Shown one piece after another: positions 25,246 to 31,885 of a stretch of 64,000 nt of DNA. The notes beneath the pieces were generated by a model. It saw only the letters and a list, made by a program, of their open reading frames with translations, was not told the DNA's origin and did not search any database. Source of the stretch: Phycisphaerae bacterium. GTDB taxonomy: Bacteria; Planctomycetota; Phycisphaerae; Sedimentisphaerales; UBA12454. Numbering within the stretch: position 1 is the first letter of the stretch; each line of letters opens with the position of its first letter. A program made the translations under genes and the position numbers. The stretch lies in the NCBI GenBank assembly GCA_041652575.1, contig JBAZHC010000011.1, positions 47,680 to 111,679 of the forward strand, read 5' to 3'.

Positions 25246-25827
25246 TTACCCAAAATTCAGTTTCGCGTATTCCCTATACAGTTCTTTAGCCGCGTCATCG
25301 TATGCCTTTGCCGCCTCTATCTCACTGTCGAAAAACCCGAGCCGTATTGGAATACCTTTATAATTGATAATTGCCCGCCATTTTTTACTGTCTTTCTCGC
25401 GGGACACTCCCTTATATTTAGAACTGCATTTATTTTTATGTTTCTTTCTGTTATAGGCATTTTCAGCCGCCGTAACTATTCGCAGATTTTCTCTCGTATT
25501 ATTTAGTCCGTCTCCGTCTTTATGGTCAACGACAAAACCGGCCTTCGGCTTCATAATCTCCCGGTGCATTATTATCCGTTTTTTTCTCCTGTTAATATAT
25601 ATCCCGCGGATTGCGTAATAAGTTTCATTATGGTTATTTACTGCCGACCATTTATGTTTGTTTATTTCCTCGAAATCCTCCTGACTGACCATCGCGTATT
25701 TTTCCTGCGTCAGTTTGATTTTGCGGAATGCAAGGCCGTATTTGATTTTGCGATAACAAAGCAGAATCGCAACGCCGATGTGCGCGATAAAATCGGGATA
25801 ATATAATGGCATATAAGTTTTTTGCAT
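25246..25827 (-). CDS. HNH endonuclease with AP2 DNA-binding domain
   Basis: A 193-residue protein of the type found as free-standing homing endonucleases. The HNH_3 core is IIMHREIMKPK, VDHKDGDGLNNTRENLRIV and NAYNRK (about residues 95-135); the AP2 domain is SKYKGVSREKDSKKWRAII, IRLGFFDSEIEAAKAYD to the end. The N-terminal KIKLTQEKYAMVSQEDFEEI is the usual NUMOD-like lead. A GTG at 25839 lies in an interspersed GTGGCTAAA repeat; the ATG at 25827 is preferred. No intron or intein is visible around it, so it is a solitary mobile-type gene. A C-terminal duplicate lies downstream. Confidence 0.87.
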   Translation of the reverse strand: MQKTYMPLYYPDFIAHIGVAILLCYRKIKYGLAFRKIKLTQEKYAMVSQEDFEEINKHKWSAVNNHNETYYAIRGIYINRRKKRIIMHREIMKPKAGFVVDHKDGDGLNNTRENLRIVTAAENAYNRKKHKNKCSSKYKGVSREKDSKKWRAIINYKGIPIRLGFFDSEIEAAKAYDDAAKELYREYAKLNFG

Positions 25828-25833
25828 AATTTT

Positions 25834-25909
25834 AGCCACTAAGTCACCAGGACACTAAATTTTAAAATATATATATTTTTTCTTTGTGACTTCGTGTCTT
25901 GGTGGCCAT
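25834..25909. repeat. Inverted pair of GTGGC-type interspersed repeats
   Basis: GCCACTAAGTCACCAGGACAC and, facing it, GTGACTTCGTGTCTTGGTGGC flank an AT-rich loop. Both belong to the same TTCGTG...GTGGC repeat family seen at 28684, 26503 and 50703. Confidence 0.7.
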
Positions 25910-25936
25910 ATAAGTGCCTCCACCCTTACTGAAAAC

Positions 25937-26145
25937 TTGCGCGCTTTTGACGAGTTTTTCGCAAAAATTTTTTGGCCTGAATTTATAACTGCTTGTATGG
26001 TTTGGAGTTAAAAATTTTCAAAAAATCTTATTTTTCACATTTGCGCAATTTTTTTATTGCGCGCTTTTGATTATGTGGACTTTTTAAGTCCATATAATCA
26101 ACTCCCGAGTTATTTAGAAAGTTTTTAACCTTGAATAAAAACTTT
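25937..26145 (+). other. Gene-free structured segment with three adjacent hairpins
   Basis: Within the 391-bp gap before the small membrane gene lie GCGCAAT/ATTGCGC (26043-26062), a 15-bp stem TGATTATGTGGACTT/AAGTCCATATAATCA with a 3-nt loop and one G-U pair in plus-strand RNA (26068-26100), and AAAGTTTTT/AAAAACTTT (26118-26145). A 14-bp word, TTGCGCGCTTTTGA, occurs at both 25937 and 26057. It may encode a small RNA or be remnants of repeats; no promoter was identified with confidence. Confidence 0.55.
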
Positions 26146-26218
26146 GGAGGGGGTGGCGCCCATTGTTTGCCGGGGTTCGTTAATCAAATCCAATCTTCGT
26201 GTTTTTGCGGTTGCTTCC

Positions 26219-26461
26219 CTACGGCCATAGTTTCCAGGCAACAATAAACGCCCCGATTGCAACGCACAGGAGCAGGATACCCAGAACTAACTTTCCCCAG
26301 TCCATTTTCCCATCCAGAGTGCGAACGCTTGCCTGCCTGCCAATGAACAAATATCCGCCCGGAGGGATGTAGCTGAACACACATTGCATAAATCCGAACC
26401 AGCCGGCAGCAAGTCCGGCAATAACACAGGCGATTGAACTAATCATTCTGAGAAAACCCAT
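26219..26461 (-). CDS. Small membrane protein, function unknown
   Basis: 80 residues with two hydrophobic segments: MISSIACVIAGLAAGWFGF (about 6-24) and LVLGILLLCVAIGAFIVAW (about 58-76). Between them lies a loop with YIPPGGYLFIG. GGAG lies 9 nt before the ATG, which supports translation. It is read in the same direction as the DUF4954 gene, which lies upstream beyond a repeat. I do not recognise the family. Confidence 0.6.
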   Translation of the reverse strand: MGFLRMISSIACVIAGLAAGWFGFMQCVFSYIPPGGYLFIGRQASVRTLDGKMDWGKLVLGILLLCVAIGAFIVAWKLWP

Positions 26462-26502
26462 TTTGTTTATCTCCTGCTAACAATAATTAAATTGATAAAG
26501 TT

Positions 26503-26560
26503 TCGTGTCGGAGCCTGTCCGCCATAGCTCGCAGCGACGGCGGATGCCTTGGTGGCTATC
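26503..26560 (+). repeat. Nested hairpin repeat, copy N1
   Basis: A TCCGCCATAG...CGGCGGA hairpin (26518-26544) sits inside a TTTCGTGTC...CCTTGGTGGCTA repeat. An inverted copy is at 28745-28800, so the pair brackets the DUF4954 gene. Confidence 0.78.
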
Positions 26561-26581
26561 TAAAGTTCAGCTTTGCGTCTT

Positions 26582-28573
26582 TTACGAAAGGGATTTAACT
26601 TTATCCGTCCATTCCTGGGTGGTTTTTGTTATAACTTCCTGCTGTCCTTTAAGCTGTTTTACAAGGCTATTACCTTCGTAAGTACCTCTTACCGCATCGA
26701 AGTCGGCATCTCTTGTTTCTTCATCGCCATCGACGCCGAACCCGATTCGCGGCACCTCTCCGAATTCCTTTTCAGCGTCGGACAGAATGAGTGCGTTTAA
26801 TTTTTTGCACGCCGCGGACCAGTCGCCGATTAGTTTAAGCACTTTTTCGGTTATAGACTGCTGCGGCTGTTTCTGCATTATATTTTGGATTTTTTCACAG
26901 GCCCATGACCATTTATATTCGGAATAGCCGGAATGATATTTTTTCAGTCTTTTGATGATTTCCTCGATGGTCGCCAGTTTGCCAGATTCGATATCGTCCA
27001 GCAGAGTATTTACGCATTTTTCAGGTACGAGCAGGCCGGCGATATCGAGCCATTTGCCCAGGCCGTCGGGGTTTGTCGATTGAAAGATTTTCTGGAGTTC
27101 GGCGGAGGTATTGGGCTTTGAATTTTTAAGTTTGTCGATGAGGCAATCGCCGAGGAATTTATTTATGGCGATAGTGTAATATTCTATGCCTTTGTTCAGG
27201 GCGCCTGCGTTGAAGTGCAGGTTATTGCATACCACTTCCTTGGAGGTATGGGTATTAGCTGGCTGAAGGTTGAGCAGCATATCGAGTCCTTTGATAATTT
27301 TCTGTACGGTATAGGGACTTAGTACATCAAAAATAATCAAATCTGATTTTTCCGGTGCTTTTCTTTCGTCGCGTTTGGGCCATTTTTCGCCGTCGCGGAC
27401 GGTTCCTACGGTTCGCAGGTTTACGCCGGGCACGACGTAGCTTTTATCTTCTTCTTCGAACAGGTATGAGAATGGCAGATCGCCGGTATCCGGATGGGCG
27501 TAATGTCTGCCCATCACAACGCAAAACGCACCAATCCTCGCGGGATACATAACGTAGCCGTCGCTGGTCATTTTCGCGCCGCGCTCGAAAATGCCCTGAT
27601 GAACGGAGCCGACTTTGTACATGTGATTGCTCTGATTCGTTCCACTTCCGGCGTTAAAGAAACTAAATAAGCCGGCGATGAGCAATGTGGATTTGTGATG
27701 GCTGACAGTATAAGGGCCGGCGAAAATGGAACATATTTCGCCGTGATGGAAACCGCAATTTGCGAAACAAACCGAATTCTCCGCAGAAAACTGCTTGGTC
27801 ATCTTCGTCGCCTGGCCGATAAAACAATCGGAAATAATCGAGCCTTCACTGATTTTAACGCCCTCGGCAATGATAAAATCCTTCGCAACAACGCTGGCGC
27901 CAACCTCAGTCCGGTCCTCGGAACAGCTTTTAACGGTGCCATTCTCAAGACGCTTTACATTGCCGATAATGGCGGCAGTACCGATTTTGACGTTTTTAAT
28001 CGTTCCGCAATTCGATAAATGCGAGCCTTTGCCAACGATGCCTATGTCGGTCTTAACGCTGTCGGTATATTGAGCTATAAGCTTTTCAATTTTTTCGCGA
28101 ACCTTCGTTCGATGTCTGTGCAGGGCAAGGACATACGCAATCTGGGCAGTGAGCTTGTCAAATATTATAACTTCCCTGCCGCCGCCTTCGTTAATAACCA
28201 CGGCCTTGATGCCATTGCCAAATGTCGTCCGGCCCTCAACGGCAAGCAGGTCTATGTGGTCGATTACGCAATCGTCCTCGATGACGTAGTTGGCGATGTG
28301 GTTGTTTACATTGGAAATATAAACATTATCGCCTACCGTGCAGTTGTGAAGATACGCGTTGTAAATGCCGGCGGGCTTGGTTACGTCGCCGTAAAAACTT
28401 ATCATTTTGTCGAATTTGCCGAGCCTAATTTTACCTGAAAAGGTCGTGTTTTTAATGTTGCCGGGCTTAAAGTCAGAACTGACAAGAACTTGCTGCCAGT
28501 CGCCGCAAATACAATTCTGGTTTTCAAGCTGCTCGATTTGCTTTTTGGTAAGTAAGACGTACTTATCGCTCAT
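26582..28573 (-). CDS. DUF4954 family protein with left-handed beta-helix
   Basis: A 663-residue protein. Hexapeptide-type repeats fill much of the first 400 residues (for example CTVGDNVYISNV, CVIDHIDLL, VKIGTAAIIGNV), giving a left-handed beta-helix as in sugar-nucleotide acyl- or nucleotidyltransferases. Histidine-rich CGFHHGEIC, VSHHKSTLLIAG and MGRHYAHPDTGDLPFSYLFE are conserved-looking sites. The last 250 residues are helical. The family is known mainly from Bacteroidetes and related phyla and has no assigned reaction. GGGAG is 7 nt before the ATG. It stands alone, with repeat DNA on both sides. Confidence 0.8.
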   Translation of the reverse strand: MSDKYVLLTKKQIEQLENQNCICGDWQQVLVSSDFKPGNIKNTTFSGKIRLGKFDKMISFYGDVTKPAGIYNAYLHNCTVGDNVYISNVNNHIANYVIEDDCVIDHIDLLAVEGRTTFGNGIKAVVINEGGGREVIIFDKLTAQIAYVLALHRHRTKVREKIEKLIAQYTDSVKTDIGIVGKGSHLSNCGTIKNVKIGTAAIIGNVKRLENGTVKSCSEDRTEVGASVVAKDFIIAEGVKISEGSIISDCFIGQATKMTKQFSAENSVCFANCGFHHGEICSIFAGPYTVSHHKSTLLIAGLFSFFNAGSGTNQSNHMYKVGSVHQGIFERGAKMTSDGYVMYPARIGAFCVVMGRHYAHPDTGDLPFSYLFEEEDKSYVVPGVNLRTVGTVRDGEKWPKRDERKAPEKSDLIIFDVLSPYTVQKIIKGLDMLLNLQPANTHTSKEVVCNNLHFNAGALNKGIEYYTIAINKFLGDCLIDKLKNSKPNTSAELQKIFQSTNPDGLGKWLDIAGLLVPEKCVNTLLDDIESGKLATIEEIIKRLKKYHSGYSEYKWSWACEKIQNIMQKQPQQSITEKVLKLIGDWSAACKKLNALILSDAEKEFGEVPRIGFGVDGDEETRDADFDAVRGTYEGNSLVKQLKGQQEVITKTTQEWTDKVKSLS

Positions 28574-28744
28574 TTTTATCTCCCTGCCTGTATAGTTTTA
28601 TTCGAAAACAAAAACAGTCATATTATTATACAGATTTGAGCCAATAATGCCATAGTAAGTTTGAGGGCTTAATTTTGGATAAAATAGCCACGAAGGCACA
28701 AAGACACTAAGAAAAAAAATATATACTAAAAACTTAATAAAATA

Positions 28745-28800
28745 GCCACGAAGGCATCCGCCGTCGTCCCTAAGGGACTATGGCGGACAAGCTCCGACAC
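28745..28800 (-). repeat. Nested hairpin repeat, copy N2
   Basis: On the minus strand it reads GTGTCGGAGCTTGTCCGCC...CGGCGGATGCCTTCGTGGC. The inner stem (28757-28787) is TCCGCC.../...GGCGGA, extended by GTCCC/GGGAC. Inverted relative to N1. Confidence 0.8.
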
Positions 28801-28856
28801 AAAACTTTTTTTATCACTGATTACGCAGATTTCACGGATTTTTTAGTATTTATTCA

Positions 28857-28915
28857 CTATGCTTGTATGCAGTGGCGTAAGCCATCTCCCGACGATATAC
28901 TGTATACGAGTATAG
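28857..28915. repeat. 36-bp palindrome, copy B, split by a 23-bp insert
   Basis: The arms CTATGCTTGTATGCAGT and ATACTGTATACGAGTATAG are those of copies A and C, but a segment with its own TGGC-GTAA-GCCA hairpin (28874-28896) splits the centre. Confidence 0.8.
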
Positions 28916-29400
28916 ATACTTAAAGTTTTTGTTAGCGGGGGTTTTAAAGAGTTAAGAATGAAGAATGAAGATTTAAATTCTAACTTCCAACATTGAACAC
29001 TGAACGTCGAACTCTGAATGTGGAACCGCCAGAGACGGATGAATTTTTTCGTTGACCCGCCTGCCCTCCATAGGCGGGTAAAGTTTGAAAAGAAAAAGAG
29101 AATTTTTTAATCGCAGATAGCTATGCCACAAGTAACCGCAGATTATATGGATTTATTTAAACAAATAAAATTGGTTGAGTTCGGAAAGAAAAACATCTGA
29201 TCCATTTAATTTACCCCTTAAAATGTGCAATTGACGAACGTCAATCAACCTCTTGGGAGAATGCAGGAATTTTATTTTGTGAGGTTTTAATTTAAGTCCG
29301 CCGGAGGCGGATCCCGATGAGATAAGTCTCATAGGAAAACACCTCAGTTAGACAGCTAAAGTATCTTCAAGAAGCTAATTTACGCATCTAACGGGGTAAG

Positions 29401-29430
29401 CGAACCCTGCCAAGGTGTTGGCAGGGCTAA
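29401..29430 (-). repeat. CGAACC/GGCTAA hairpin, copy 1
   Basis: CCCTGCCAA and TTGGCAGGG form a perfect 9-bp stem, framed by CGAA on the left and CTAA on the right. Confidence 0.75.
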
Positions 29431-29556
29431 CCAAAAAGAAAAACCTGCCGTGAATCCTTCAACTGTGTTCAGGACAGGCCGGCAGGCTAAATACAATGGA
29501 TTCCCGCCTGCGTCTGCGCTGGGGTGACATTCTTTCGCGGGAATGACAAGGCTAAA

Positions 29557-29583
29557 CGAACCCGCCGTGAAACGGCGGGCTAA
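29557..29583 (-). repeat. CGAACC/GGCTAA hairpin, copy 2
   Basis: CCCGCCGT and ACGGCGGG form the stem with the same CGAA and CTAA frame as copy 1 although the stem sequence differs. The flank (AGCGATAGCGCAGGGAGAAT on the minus strand) recurs at 58885-58910. Confidence 0.75.
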
Positions 29584-29653
29584 ATAAATTCTCCCTGCGC
29601 TATCGCTTGGGCTCTGTTGCGTTGTGAATGATATGGGCGACAATCAGGGATGA

Positions 29654-29682
29654 CGAACCCCCAACATAAAGTTGGGGGCTTT
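29654..29682 (-). repeat. CGAACC/GGCTAA-type hairpin, copy 3
   Basis: CCCCCAAC and GTTGGGGG form an 8-bp stem 8 bp after the stop of the sigma-54 regulator gene. It could slow or end transcription, but no U tract follows. Confidence 0.65.
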
Positions 29683-29689
29683 AGGATGA

Positions 29690-31036
29690 TTAAAACTGAA
29701 TATCGTATTCTTTAATTTTACGATAAAGGGTTCGTTCGCCAATGCCAAGCAGTTTGGCGGCCTTTTCACGATTATTATCCACCTTCGTAAGCGTATCAAT
29801 AATGGCCTGCCGCTCAAGGTCGTTGAGCGAAACGCCAGCGGTTACCTGTCCGGATAACTGTCTTACCTGATGAATCTCGGCGGGGATATCCTTCATATCG
29901 AGAGTTTCCGAATCGGTCATAACGGCCATCGTCCTGATGCAGTTTTTCAACTGGCGGATATTGCCGGGCCAACTGTAAGATTTTAGAATTTTCAATACGC
30001 TGTCGGAAACATCTTTTTTCGGCGTTCCCAATTCGTCGGCGGCCTGAGTTAAAAAATAATCGACAAGCCGGGGAATATCTTCGGGTCTGTCCTTAAGGGC
30101 CGGAACGGTTACGCTGACGCCCTTGATTCTGAAATAAAGGTCCTGTCTGAATTTATCCTGTTCGACAAGTTTGGCAAGGTCGTGATTGGTAGCGCTGATA
30201 ACACGGACGTTAACGACGGTGGATTTGTTCGAGCCTACGGGTACTACGACGCCGTCTTCGAGAACCCTTAAGAGTTTGGCCTGCATCGTAAGCGGCATAT
30301 CGCCGATTTCATCGAGGAAGAGCGTGCCTTTGTCTGCGATTTCAAAAAGTCCCTTTCGTGCCTCTGTAGCTCCTGTAAAAGAGCCTTTGGAATGACCGAA
30401 AAGTTCGCTTTCGAGCAGCGATTCTGTAAGGCCTGCGCAGTTCAGCGGCTTAAATGCATTATTTCTGCGCAGAGAATTTTCGTGAATGGCCTGGGCGAGC
30501 AGTTCCTTGCCTGTACCGGACTGGCCCTCTATCAGAACGGTTATATTTGTCGGCGCGACACGTTTTAGAACGGCGATTACCGACTGCATCGCGGGGCTTT
30601 CGCCGATTACGCCATCGAATTTGAAATTATCTCTGCCTCTTGCGGCAGCGGAAGCGGCCAAAAACTTTTTGAGTGCCCTTTCCGTCATCGCGCGAAGCTG
30701 GTCGATGTCGATAGGCTTGACAAGATAATCGAACGCGCCGCATCGCATAGCCTCTTTGCAGGTGTCTATCGTGGCATAGGCCGTGATAAGAATAACATCG
30801 CTGGCAGGGTTCTGTTCTTTGGCGGTTCTTAGAATATCGAGGCCGTTGATTTTGTTATCGTTAAGGTTCAAATCGGTTATGACAACATCGATATGTTTTG
30901 TACTGAGAAGCTCGATGGCATTTTTGGCGTCATAGACGGCTATCGTTTCGCCGCCGGTCTGCGAAAGGGCCTCGGCCAGGACATCAGCATGTCCAGCTTC
31001 GTCATCAATAATCAGTATTACAGGTTTATCAGACAT
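29690..31036 (-). CDS. NtrC-family sigma-54 dependent response regulator
   Basis: A 448-residue three-domain protein. The receiver has the phospho-acceptor Asp in VVITDLNLND; the AAA+ domain has Walker A GQSGTGKELLAQAIH, the sigma-54 contact loop as GSFTGA (in place of GAFTGA, a tolerated variant) and Walker B TLFLDEIGDMP; the Fis-type helix-turn-helix is at the end (NREKAAKLLGIGERTLYRKI). It activates sigma-54 promoters after phosphorylation, presumably by the kinase encoded 62 bp upstream. The ATG at 31036 follows a CTCTGTGGCTATT repeat with no clear ribosome site. Targets unknown. Confidence 0.94.
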   Translation of the reverse strand: MSDKPVILIIDDEAGHADVLAEALSQTGGETIAVYDAKNAIELLSTKHIDVVITDLNLNDNKINGLDILRTAKEQNPASDVILITAYATIDTCKEAMRCGAFDYLVKPIDIDQLRAMTERALKKFLAASAAARGRDNFKFDGVIGESPAMQSVIAVLKRVAPTNITVLIEGQSGTGKELLAQAIHENSLRRNNAFKPLNCAGLTESLLESELFGHSKGSFTGATEARKGLFEIADKGTLFLDEIGDMPLTMQAKLLRVLEDGVVVPVGSNKSTVVNVRVISATNHDLAKLVEQDKFRQDLYFRIKGVSVTVPALKDRPEDIPRLVDYFLTQAADELGTPKKDVSDSVLKILKSYSWPGNIRQLKNCIRTMAVMTDSETLDMKDIPAEIHQVRQLSGQVTAGVSLNDLERQAIIDTLTKVDNNREKAAKLLGIGERTLYRKIKEYDIQF

Positions 31037-31098
31037 AATAGCCACAGAGTAAATATATTTTTTTATAAACAGTGTAAATCTGCGTCTTTTTCATTACG

Positions 31099-31821
31099 TT
31101 ATACTATTTTTTCTTCAATCGGCAACTGGATAGTAAATGAAGTACCTTTTTGCGGCACGCTGTCAACCTTTATCGAGCCGTGATGGGCTTTGATAATTTT
31201 CCTTGAGGTCGAAAGACCCAAGCCGCTGCCGCCGGATTTTGTCGAATAATAAGCATCGAAAATTTTATCCGTATTTTCAGGCTCAATCCCTTTGCCGGTA
31301 TCGCTTACGATGATTACCGCATTCGAGCAGTTTTTCTGGGTTCTTATCATCAGTTCACCGCCGTCGGGCATTGCCTGCTGAGCGTTTATAAAAAGATTAA
31401 GCAGAACCTGTTTTAACGAATCGGCGTCGGCTTTGCAAATCAAAGGTTCGTCGCAAAGAGAGGTCCTGAGAGTAATCGCACGGCTGACGGCCTGGGGCGA
31501 ATAAAAATCCGTCATATCCGTTACGAGCCGATTGATATCGACAGGGACAGGATGCAATTCGGTTTTTTTGATATATCGCAGAAAATCCTCGAGAATTTTC
31601 TCCAGCCGGTCGGTTTCCTTCTGAACAACAGCGATTTTCCTTGCGGCTCTTGCGGGGTTTGCGTCTTTGGAGTTAAGTTCCTCGCTTATCAATTTGAGAT
31701 TGACCTTGATAATCGAAAGCGGATTCTTTATTTCGTGAGCCAGGCCGCCCGTAAGACGGCTAAGCTCCTCAAGCTCCGATAGTTTCGGCTGCTGATCGTT
31801 TTTTCTGCGATTGTGCAACAT
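31099..31821 (-). CDS. Soluble sensor histidine kinase, NtrB-like
   Basis: A 240-residue kinase core without a sensor domain. The H box is LTGGLAHEIKNPLSIIKVNL (about residues 23-42), the N box VLLNLFINAQQAMPDGGE, and the G boxes DTGKGIEPENTDKIFDAYYS and GGSGLGLSTSR. As it lacks membrane segments and PAS, its input must come from a partner or from the 20-residue N-terminus. It is read with the sigma-54 regulator next door, forming a two-component pair, and lies just downstream of pnp. Confidence 0.92.
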   Translation of the reverse strand: MLHNRRKNDQQPKLSELEELSRLTGGLAHEIKNPLSIIKVNLKLISEELNSKDANPARAARKIAVVQKETDRLEKILEDFLRYIKKTELHPVPVDINRLVTDMTDFYSPQAVSRAITLRTSLCDEPLICKADADSLKQVLLNLFINAQQAMPDGGELMIRTQKNCSNAVIIVSDTGKGIEPENTDKIFDAYYSTKSGGSGLGLSTSRKIIKAHHGSIKVDSVPQKGTSFTIQLPIEEKIV

Positions 31822-31832
31822 ATAATTCAGAA

Positions 31833-31860
31833 CCGTCCGCTGTCCGAGATGAGCGGACGG
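31833..31860 (-). other. Strong hairpin between pnp and the histidine kinase gene
   Basis: CCGTCCGCT and AGCGGACGG form a perfect 9-bp GC-rich stem with a 10-nt loop, 25 bp after the pnp stop. No U tract follows, so it may be a processing or partial-termination site that separates pnp from the kinase-regulator pair. Confidence 0.55.
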
Positions 31861-31885
31861 ATAAAATTGCAGTGCCGGCCGTAAA

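Larger units (their letters stand above)
28574..29689. other. 1.1-kb gene-free region packed with short repeats
   Basis: It contains a GCCACGAAGGCAC repeat (28684-28711), nested hairpin copy N2 (28745-28800), the interrupted 36-bp palindrome (28857-28915), GAACNCTGAA-type repeats (about 28995-29025), a CCCGATGAGATAAGTCTCAT hairpin (about 29316) and three CGAACC...GGCTAA hairpins (29401-29430, 29557-29583, 29654-29682). A weak reading frame at 29380-29643 is made only of these repeats. No gene or RNA is supported. Confidence 0.75.

Noticed and set aside
29380..29643. 87-residue leftward open frame
   Set aside because: It consists entirely of hairpin and interspersed repeats, with no ribosome site.
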